Assembly: GCA_030248195.1 (NCBI GenBank)
Contig: JASAND010004376.1
Span: 1 to 64,000 of the forward strand
Length of the DNA: 64,000 nt
Source of the DNA: Trissonchulus latispiculum
Lineage: Eukaryota; Nematoda; Enoplea; Enoplida; Ironidae
Direction of reading: 5' to 3'
Shown: piece after piece, positions 56,290-64,000 of the stretch
Position numbering within the stretch: the first letter of the stretch is position 1
How the letters are laid out: each line of letters opens with the position of its first letter
Position numbers and translations under genes: made by a program
Notes under the pieces: model-generated
What the model saw: only the letters and a program-made list of their open reading frames with translations
What the model was told of the DNA's origin: nothing
The model's database searches: none

Positions 56290-57063
56290 AAGATCTGCGC
56301 CAATTGTCATCTATTGTTTAAAGGAGTGTCAGTTACAGCACTTGAAGAAACATGAATTTGTCTGTCGGAAAGTCTGCCTCAAAACGATCTCTATGGTCGC
56401 CTGTTTTTCTATATTCGTCGCCAGCTGGAAAAAGTGGTACAGAGAATGAAAAGACTGCCGATGACTTCTTCGATTTTATTGTCGACCGGCTCAAACCCTT
56501 GCACCACTGCTGCAATCAAAGACGATGGTTTTCAACAGAATTGATGTATCAAATGTTTGTGATGAAAAGTATGCAGGTCTGGTTCCGGTCCTAAAGTCCT
56601 GGGGTCGCCTTCTGGACAGAAAGAATCTCTATTCCTGCCTGATCACCAACTTTATTAATTGGTATCAAATACGACATCAGGGTAAACGGGAACTGCAAGT
56701 TCAGACGTCGTGTTTTGAGCAGTTGGACGAACACCCTATTAAGAGGAAGTTGGGAATGAAGCTAGTTCAATACGCCCAGGCAGGTGTGATTGGCTTAGGC
56801 GAACCAATGTTCGATTTTTTCATCCTATTCAATGACTATATTCAGGAGCTTCTGTCCAAAGTCCCGAAATCGGATCTGTCCGTTCGTCGTCGGGGCGTCC
56901 ATCGAGTCGTCCCCTATCGAGCCGGATTCGATCTGGATGATCCGCCCACCGCCACCCTCCTGGAATATTCGGATGGGGTGGAATTTTGGCTCAGAATTAT
57001 TATCGATTTATTCTGGCCGGTGATGGAGGGTGTGATCGTTATATTGAATGGGAACCCAAATGA
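56290..57063 (+). pseudogene. Copy C: chimeric, frameshifted MYND-DUF4470 pseudogene
   Basis: The start resembles the MYND exon (CCAATTGTCATCTATTG, then a CAGTTACAGCA..TGTCTGTCGG stretch) but is frameshifted. At about 56375 it jumps directly into the middle of the C-terminal exon (GTCTGCCTCAAAACGATCTC against GGTTTGCCTCAAAACGACCT in gene B). The whole DUF4470 segment, the intron and about the first 70 codons of the C-terminal exon are therefore lost. From 56525 the frame reads FNRIDVSNVCDEKYAGLV and RRGVHRVVPYRAGFDLDD, then shifts again near 56985, although the final YRFILAG..RYIEWE segment survives in another frame. It is closest to gene B. Confidence 0.85.
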
Positions 57064-57865
57064 CTTGTAACAAGAATTTAGCAATCTGTGCTCAGTTTTG
57101 TGTTTGTTTGTATTGGACACTTGGCTCGTCTAAAATAACGCAATCATTCATTACAAAAATATGAAAAAATATACTGTAAAACAGAGATAAATGGACGCAC
57201 GTCCAAGTTTAATTCTGATGCAGCTGATCTGTGTTAGACGCTTGTAGTATGGAAAACGCTGTGCCTTACAGCTATTCGCAAGAGCACTTAATGCTGGTTA
57301 GATAACCCGAAGTCACAGGATGGGCTTCTTCCAGCCTCCCATTGTATCGACTTCGTCCAAGCGACATCGTGAGAGCCATACCATATATGACTGATGAGGA
57401 GAGTCAAAGGTGACAAAATCTAGCCTTGCGAAAAATCCGAACAAAGACAGGTAAAGAAGATTTCTTACGGGGTCCACCGTAAACATTCATGAAGTGGACA
57501 CGGTCGTAGCTCTTTCGATAGAGATCGCTAGGCTCAGAGCTTGGGATGCAACATGCTTAACTGTAGCATTTGCTTACGGAACCTGAAACTCACACTAAAT
57601 TGAAAGTCTCTAGACTCAGTTCAGTTCAGTTCACCTAAACTTCAGCTTAGAAGCTGTCAGGATGTACAGCTCTTTAGATGAACAATTACGAAATTCCACC
57701 GTTTTAGGCGTGAAATTAGACCGAACGTAGCGTTGATGGGTAGGAGCTTACCATAGATTGGAAGGGTCAGTGCCACAATTGTGCTCAGCTTAACCATGGT
57801 CCCCAACAGACAAATATCTAGTGGCCACCCGGCACATGCATAAGCACCCAAACAATTCAAATGCT
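57064..57865. other. Intergenic region
   Basis: No gene is supported. Sequence near 57650-57860 could belong to the 5' part of the LINE that follows, but I cannot show it. Confidence 0.35.
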
Positions 57866-57910
57866 TTCCCGTTGTATGTTTAGACTCATATCTCAAACAT
57901 ACAACGGGAA
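57866..57910. repeat. Perfect 16-bp inverted repeat
   Basis: TTCCCGTTGTATGTTT (57866-57881) is followed after 13 bases by its exact complement (57895-57910). It is a potential hairpin just upstream of the LINE. Confidence 0.7.
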
Positions 57911-58027
57911 CATGGTTATATTTCGAGCTTTAGAATGCATTATTTGTGCCGCAGATTGCTTGATTTACTGGGCAAATGTTTGTGAGAGGTTCACATCTAG
58001 AATGCAGTGCAATATGTACCGTAGAGC

Positions 58028-58397
58028 ATTAACGGAGAGTGTGACCCTGATCGGGGACGTATTCTTAAGGTCTGTTTCGGGGATCGTTTGGTGGCTGAGC
58101 GCCGCCTTTTCCTCAGCAAAGCCACTGCTTTTATGCAGGCCGACAAAAGTTTATGTTCAGCGAAATTCAAACCATTTGTCCGCCCAGACCAAACGGCTAA
58201 GGAACCAAACGGGAGCGGGATTACAGACTGCGACAGGAAATCAAAAGAAGAGAAGAGCAGGAAGGGGAGAAAGATCTGAAGGTGCGCAACGCAAAAATTG
58301 TGAAGGTTTTGAAGAAAAAGAATGAGAATTCTGAAGATGATGCAAATGTTGTAGATGGTACTAATGGGGGTGAAAAGCAAAATATGGGGGGAAAGTA
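58028..58397 (+). pseudogene. LINE ORF1 C-terminal fragment
   Basis: Two frames joined by a shift near 58195 resemble the C-terminal part of CR1/L2-type ORF1 proteins: RILKVCFGDRLVAERRLF and FKPFVRPDQT, then RLRQEIKRREEQEGEKDL and VRNAKIVKVL. ORF1 proteins of this group bind RNA. The N-terminal part was not identified, so the element is probably 5'-truncated. Confidence 0.55.
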
Positions 58398-58484
58398 AAA
58401 GCTTGCCAACAAAAGAAGAGTGAAAACTTTTGGATAAATTTCCAATATTTCAATGCTTGTGGTTTACGCAACAAACTGATTGAA

Positions 58485-59714
58485 TTGAATTATTTAGCAA
58501 ATACTATGCCAGATACTGTGTTTTTGAGTACAGAAACATTTTTTGATAGCGGATATAGTGACTGTTTTTTGAACTTTTTGAAGCATCACGTTATTTACCG
58601 TTGTGACGATGTACATCGAGTTGGGTTTGGAGGGGGTGTGATGATCTTAGTGCCTAAAACTCTGAAAGGAATTTTGTACAAGTCCGTAGCAAACCAGTTT
58701 TACGAATTGTTATCTGTGAACTTAGTCAAAAACGGCAAGGTTGTTGTCCAGTTTTGGCTGATATATAGAACACCGTCAGCTAAAGTTAAGGAGTCTGTAC
58801 AAGCTTTATGTACCGAGCTTGACACACTTGCGCACAGCAATCAACCTTATCCCGTCGCTATTTTAGGCGATTTCAATTTACCGGATATGAATTGGTCAGA
58901 AGGCCAATTACCTTCCTGTAATATAAGTTGTGAATTCTACACTAAAATGCTTGAGTTAGGATTTACTCAGCTTGTGAAGGAAAAAACTCATATTCGTGGT
59001 AACCAACGTGATCTCGTATTTTGTAATGATGCTTTTTTGTCCAATATATCTGTAGAGGAACCTTTTTCAACTTCTGATCATTTTAAAATTCAAGGAAAAC
59101 TTGGTCCTTTTCGGCTAAAATTAGATAAGGAAAAGAAAACCTTTTTCAATTTCAGAAAAGCAAATCGTATTGCCATTTGTAATGCTTTGCAAATTATCGA
59201 CTGGTCAAATCTGTTGGCAGCCGCACCTGATATTAATAGTAAATGGATTGCTTTTGAAACTAAAATTTTGGAAATCATTGCACTCTATGTGCCCTTATGT
59301 GGTTTAACAAACAATAAATGTAACTGGTCAATAGCAACAATAAAATCACATAAGCGACAAAAGAGTCTGCATAAATTATATCGTAAAAAACCGACTTTGA
59401 ATAATAAAAAAAGGTGGATTGCTGCAGCAAAGTATTCTCGTAGTATGAAGCGAAAAGATGTCTACACCGTAGAGAGAAAAATTTTAGAGTCTGGAGATGA
59501 GAAAAAGTTTTGGTCATATGTAAAGTCTAATATGACGCCAAAGTCTGAAATCCCAGTGATTAAAAATGATGAAAATATGTTGATCACTGATGATCTCACT
59601 AAATCAAATGCATTAAATGATTATTTTACATCCGTATATTCTGTAGATGATGACACAGACTTTAACTTTCAGCAGAGGACTGATTCTAAGCTAAATCATT
59701 GTGACTTCAGTTAG
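58485..59714 (+). pseudogene. LINE ORF2, endonuclease part (CR1/L2-like)
   Basis: The frame encodes an endonuclease/exonuclease/phosphatase domain: FGGGVMILVP, AILGDFNLPDMNW and the STSDHFKI motif with its catalytic His. In-frame sequence upstream of the first ATG (FQYFNACGLRNKLIEL) shows that the domain starts earlier, near 58440. After the domain comes the linker (SYVKSN, ITDDLTKSNALNDYFTSVY) that leads to the reverse transcriptase. A shift at ~59710 breaks the frame; the RT continues in other frames. Confidence 0.8.
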
Positions 59715-61166
59715 AGCATTTAAAGAAAATGAAGCCTAAACTTAGTACTGGTCCAGATGGTATTCCACAGTGGTTTTTAGTAACATTTACGGAAACCTTA
59801 GCTTATCCACTTTCACAAATATTTCAGTATTCCTTTGAAAACTCAGTCTTGCCTGATGAGTGGAAAATTGCTAAATTGGCACCGGTATTTAAAAAAAGGA
59901 GATAAACATGCTCTGAAAAATTATCGGCCTTTAAGTTTTCTGTGTTCGAGTGCAAAACTGATGGAATCTATTTTGGATGAAGTACTTATACGTTTTATAG
60001 AAGTTAATAAATTAATATCGTGCAATCAACATGGATTTAGAGCCAAAAGATCCACTGTGAGCCAATTGTTACAAACTCTCGATCATTGGACAAAATCTCT
60101 TGATTCTAAGAAACTTGTAGATATTTTATATCTCGACATAGCAAAGGCTTTTGATTCAGTGTCCCATAAATTGATCTTAGCAAAGCTGAAAGGATACGGA
60201 ATAAGCGGAAAGTTATGCCAGTGGATAAAAAGTTATTTACAAAATCGTTACCAATTTTTGCAAATAAATGGAGTAAAATCGAAAATGACAAATATAACTT
60301 CAGGAGTGCCTCAAGGAAGCATTCTTGGGCCTCACCTTTTTCTTATATTTATGAATGACATTGAAGATTGTCTGAAATTTATGACTGCAAAAATATTCGC
60401 AGATGATACGAAATTTTATTTGGCTTATAATTCTGCTATAAGTCATCAGCATATACAATCTGACATTAATAGCATTACAAATTGGATTTCTGCAAACAAT
60501 CTTAAAGTTGCTTTTGAAAAATGCAATATGTTTTTCTTGGGACATGGAAATCAAAAATTTGGGTATTGGTTTGGCCCAAACCTAATAAATTGCGCAAATG
60601 AAATTAGAGATTTAGGGTTATTGATGACACCTGATTTAAAATTCAGAAAGCATATAGAGCACCTAGTGAAATCTGGTTTCAAAATGGTTAACCTAATTTA
60701 TAAAAACTTCCAGTATAAGTCTGTTTCGTTTCTTCTTAAGTTATATAATACGTTTGTTAGATCAAAATTGGAATATGCTAGTGAAGTTTGGAACCCGTAC
60801 TTGCAAAAGGATATTACTATGCTTGAAAGGGTGCAAAGATTGTTCACCCGACGCTTACCAGGATTTAGTAATTTAAGTTACGAGCAACGATTGCTGTATT
60901 TAAATTTACCAACCCTGCAAACTAGGCGCACATATAAAAATTTAGTTTTGGTTTATAAAATTGTAAATAATTTGATTGACTTAAATTTTGACGATTTTTT
61001 TAGTTTCAGTAACTTATTAATAACCAGAGGACACCCACTCAAATTGTGTTCAACCCAATCTCGTTTAGACGTTCGCAAAAATTTTTTTAGTGTTAGAAGT
61101 GTCAAATTTTGGAATTCCCTGCCTCTAGAAATTGTTCAAAGTCCGTCTTTGGCTAGTTTCAAATGA
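59715..61166 (+). pseudogene. LINE ORF2, reverse transcriptase part (CR1/L2-like)
   Basis: STGPDGIPQWFL (59737 on) is in one frame. A run of A residues at ~59890 shifts it, and the frame from 59835 then carries KNYRPLSFL, HGFRAKRSTVSQLL, LDIAKAFDSV, SGVPQGSILGP and FADDTKFYL (catalytic Asp pair), and the C-terminal RRLPGFSNLSYEQRL and FWNSLPLEI blocks. The last codon before the stop (TCAAATGA) is mutated compared with the repeat copy 206 bp downstream (TCAAACGA), where the frame would continue about 30 residues. At least three lesions make it inactive. Confidence 0.85.
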
Positions 61167-61529
61167 AATGTTTCACATTTTTCTTTTACTGTGGAAGCTG
61201 GTGGTCGAGTATCTGCAGTCTGTAATAGGCCCAACTCGACCATCTTCGGTCAATAACGTGATGCGATGAAACATGAATTTGTACTTGTTATTGATGTAGT
61301 TTGATGTTATTGATACTAAATATCTAGCCTCTTGAAATTGTTCAAAGTCCGTCTTTGGCTAGTTTCAAACGAAATGTTTCACATTTTTCTTTTACTGTGG
61401 AAGCTGGTGGTCGAGTATCTGCAGTCTGTAATAGGCCCAACTCGACCATCGTCGGTCAATAACGTGATGCGATGAAACATGAATTTGTACTTGTTATTGA
61501 TGTAGTTTGATGTTATTGATACTAAATAT
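61122..61529 (+). repeat. Tandem duplication of the LINE 3' end (2 x ~206 bp)
   Basis: Unit 1 starts CCTCTAGAAATTG at 61122 and unit 2 CCTCTTGAAATTG at 61328. They are almost identical, covering the end of ORF2 and the 3' UTR (GGTCGAGTATCTGCAGTC). The second ends near AAATAT at 61529. Confidence 0.88.
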
Positions 61530-62576
61530 TGGTGAGTTGTTTTGCTTGTTACATTCGTGAATTTTGTTGGCTGGCAATAAATTAGAATTAGAAAAAATTA
61601 GAAATTGTCATATTGGTGCTCATGGTGAACACTTAGAATCAGCAGTGTCATGTTGTATGCCAGAATTAATAAATATTGGAATTCTAGGTCTGGCTGACTA
61701 AAAGCTTTTCGCAGAATTAAGTTTATCCCTGAACTTGAACTGAAAATAGGTAGAGCTGGATGGTTCATTTTCCCCTTTGAATAGAGTCCTTGGAGAGGCA
61801 GATGACAGATATCAGAATCGACCACCGTAAACAGTAGCCCTAGTACTGGACCCTGATTTAATCTTGAATGAGACCCGATTACTAATCTCGGATTTTCCAG
61901 ATATTTTAAAATTCGTACGCACTCGATTATTGCAGTATAATGTCTGGAATCGGTGATAAAGACGAGATTTAAACGACAATCTTGCGTGAAATAAAGAGAT
62001 TGGTTTAGTCAGTTGGTAATAATTGCAGGATTCTAGACTTAGCCAATTTGGGAAAGCTGTGCATTTCTAATAAGAGGTGTCTACGATTATCGGGGTTTCC
62101 ATGTCAAATTTGCCAATTTTATGTAGTTGCCTACTGGCTCACTAAAAGGGTTTATTTGTTCTTCTTATGCTGTGAACTTGTGTGACATGTAAAATTCGGC
62201 TTTTGAATAACAGCGAATTCCCTTCGGTTTTCTTTGGCAACATACAGTTTCTAGTTAGATGTCACATGTCTTGATTTCGAAAATTGAGAGTACTTTAATG
62301 ACAGTTAAAAACCGAAATAATAATAATGATACTATTTCCAATCTCTTTACCTTTGAAATTTAAAATCAGAAAAGGAACACTTCGATTATGAAAGCTTCGA
62401 AAGTGAATTTTTAATAAAGTTTCAAAATTGAATTTTTAGTCAAGTTAATACTCATTAAACCTGTTAAAACTAAAGATCACACACTCTGAACTTATCAGCT
62501 CGTTTCGTTGTCGCCATTGCGACATTCAAACAGTAGGAAAATGATTTGTTTTAAGCTCTGTATTTGCTCTTCATAG
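61530..62576. other. Intergenic region upstream of the sulfotransferase-like gene
   Basis: AT-rich, with no supported gene. It probably contains the promoter or a 5' UTR intron: TTTGCTCTTCATAG ending at 62576 looks like an acceptor just before the coding exon. Confidence 0.4.
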
Positions 62577-62620
62577 ATTGTAGGAGAATTTTTCTTGTAA
62601 CAGCCTATTATCATATTTCC

Positions 62621-62914
62621 ATGAAATACAATATTGCTCCTAAGTTAATTGCAGTTGCGCTTTCTGTGCTTATTTTGCTGAGTTTGGTCAGATACAATTG
62701 CCATCGACCGAAATATTCAGTGATTAAACTTGATGGTAAGCGCATGATTCATATCAATTCATCCTATTTTGGTGCACGCTTTGTCAGAAGTCTCTTTCTG
62801 CCTCCAGCCTCTTCAACATTTCCGGCCGCTGATAAACCGTTCTTTGTTACCCCAATTGTAGATGAACAAGCCAAGTTGCTGTTCTGTTGGATACCTAAAA
62901 ATATGTGCACCCAG
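62621..62914 (+). CDS. Probable carbohydrate sulfotransferase, first coding exon
   Basis: The exon encodes 98 residues from ATG at 62621 to a donor AG|GTTCGT. A short cytoplasmic tail is followed by a membrane segment (LIAVALSVLILLSLV, residues ~8-24), giving the type II topology of Golgi sulfotransferases. Near the exon end KLLFCWIPKNMCTQ resembles the 5'-phosphosulfate-binding loop of the Sulfotransfer_2 family (CxxPKxxCT), which uses PAPS to sulfate glycans. The larger frame opening at 62564 starts at a TTG inside the presumed intron, so the ATG is preferred. The family assignment rests on these two features only. Confidence 0.6.
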
Positions 62915-63087
62915 GTTCGTATACTATAAGTTTCAGTGCTCACCTTTAGATTATCGATTGTAATACCAACTTTCTAATTTTCCAAGTTAATCATGAGTTA
63001 GATTCACGCGAAAGTTTTGGTACTAATTTTGCTCTATAATCCATAACATAAACACTTTTATTCCTCACGGCGTTTTTAATGTTTTAG

Positions 63088-63174
63088 ATACGAGCATTAT
63101 TTTTAGCTATACAAGGGATTGCTGTTCCCAATATTGCCAAAGACATCAGCAGAATACATCTAGCAGCTGAAAAT
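63088..63174 (+). CDS. Sulfotransferase-like gene, second coding exon
   Basis: This 87-base exon is flanked by GTTTTAG and GTAAGG. It is in phase 0 at both ends and encodes 29 residues beginning IRALFLAIQG. This continues the reading frame after ..MCTQ and corresponds to the helix after the PAPS loop. Confidence 0.6.
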
Positions 63175-63257
63175 GTAAGGACTGTATAGATGTTTTTAGT
63201 GATCGATCGTGTGAGTGATCAGCAGTATCAAAATATCTGGACTGTGTTTCATTTCAG

Positions 63258-63314
63258 ATTATTTTAGGCGATATTCACTGCCTTGTTGCTTCAGTTTTTC
63301 GCACAAAAGCGTAA
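63258..63314 (+). CDS. Possible third exon of the sulfotransferase-like gene
   Basis: After the acceptor TTTCATTTCAG the frame reads IILGDIHCLVASVFRTKA and stops at TAA, directly beside a MITE starting at 63319. The 3'-PAPS motif expected later (RDP) is absent. Either the MITE truncated this exon, or the stop is in an intron or untranslated sequence and the real exon lies beyond the window. Confidence 0.3.
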   Translation: MILGDIHCLVASVFRTKA

Positions 63315-63318
63315 TTGA

Positions 63319-63806
63319 GGGGCGGGTAAATTTTTTTGGTCATTTTTTCTACTTTCTCCGATCTCGCTGATTTTTACATATTTTATTGTCCAAACGGTAT
63401 ATTTTAACGAGTTTTTAAAATTAAAGTTGTAAGTCTTACGGTTATCGAGTAATTTCACCTCAAATTTAAGATTTCATGTGTAGTTAAACATAGGAAATTA
63501 CAAAAGTTGTCACTTTTTCACGTGCGCCAGAGAAATCTCACGAATGGCAAAATGTATCCGTTCAAGCTTTATATCATATTAATTCCATGCTTCAGAGCTG
63601 TGATTTGTTGGAATCAGAATTTTAAATTAGGTCTTTAAAAAATTTTAATGAATTTTTGAAATATTAAAATTTGAACTGATAAGAAATTTAATTTTAACTC
63701 TTTAATTTTAAAAACTCGCTAAAATATACCGTTTGACATTAAAATATGTAAAAATCAGTGAGATCGGAGAAAGTCGAGAAAGTGACCAAGAAATGGACCC
63801 CCCCCC
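63319..63806. mobile_element. Hairpin MITE with G-run termini
   Basis: The left (GGGGCGGGTAAA..GGTCATTTTTTCTACTTTCTCCGATCTCGCTG) and right (GTGAGATCGGAGAAAG..GACCAAGAAATGGACCCCCCCCC) halves are inverted over 100 bp or more. TTAA follows on the right and TTGA precedes on the left. It belongs with the TTAA elements at 37602 and 53712. Confidence 0.75.
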
Positions 63807-63810
63807 TTAA

Positions 63811-64000
63811 CTGTTTAAGCTTAGTTTTCTGCCAAAACCCTTTTGTGACTACTTGATGGAGCAGAGCTTTTGGGGAAGGCTGCACTTACTACATAGTTAT
63901 TCCTTCTTAATACCAAAGCCATGCCGCCCTTAGATATTCGAAAACATGTATTCACTAGTTAGTCCGTTGATTTAGTCTTAGACTATATCAGGATCAGGAA
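63811..64000. other. Right end of the window, no feature seen
   Basis: AT-rich sequence. No exon was recognised; further exons of the sulfotransferase-like gene are expected beyond the window. Confidence 0.3.

Overview
The window is animal nuclear DNA, probably from an invertebrate. It has GT-AG (and one GC-AG) introns, abundant MITE-like foldback elements, a CR1/L2-type non-LTR retrotransposon and several Ty3/gypsy-type LTR elements. There are few host genes and most of the sequence is mobile. I cannot name the species.

Layout. 1-4756 is a near-complete palindrome with the 3' tail of an old LINE in each arm. 4729-7305 holds two diverged copies of a ~1 kb non-coding repeat. 8902-26473 is the main object: a 17.6 kb Ty3/gypsy-type retrotransposon on the minus strand with ~97% identical LTRs, an intact 2618-residue Gag-Pol and a second intact 1709-residue ORF in the place where env would lie. 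From 27.9 to 57.1 kb runs a plus-strand array of three MYND zinc finger-DUF4470 genes: A (27881-30802), B (43272-50327) and C (56290-57063, a chimeric pseudogene). Transposons sit inside and between them. 58.0-61.5 kb is a decayed CR1/L2-like LINE. The window ends in the 5' exons of a probable carbohydrate sulfotransferase gene (62621 onward).

The most unusual system is the second ORF of the big retrotransposon (12197-17326, minus). Its N-terminal part carries the motifs of a DEDDy 3'-5' exonuclease (RNase D/WRN type: D210-x-E212, D304, Y409-x3-D413). Its C-terminal ~155 residues match the NADAR/YbiA fold, whose studied members remove ADP-ribose from guanine in nucleic acid or act on ADP-ribosyl compounds. 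A retroelement carrying a nuclease plus a possible ADP-ribosyl eraser suggests a counter-defence or cDNA-processing module. That function is inference. The element also has three internal exact copies of its 3' polypurine tract and a Met-Trp-stop mini-uORF abutting the gag start. A small deletion derivative (44526-47238) keeps the same primer-binding site, PPT and GC-rich 3' block.

Nested insertions are well resolved by target-site duplications: a hAT-like element with 8-bp TSD (47580-48854) containing a solo LTR with 4-bp TSD (48304-48832), the small LTR element with 4-bp TSD, two foldback MITEs with 7-bp TSDs, a 2.9 kb long-TIR element with 6-bp TSD (35960-38899), and TTAA-flanked MITEs starting with G-runs. 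Intervals not listed as features are AT-rich and I see no convincing gene in them.
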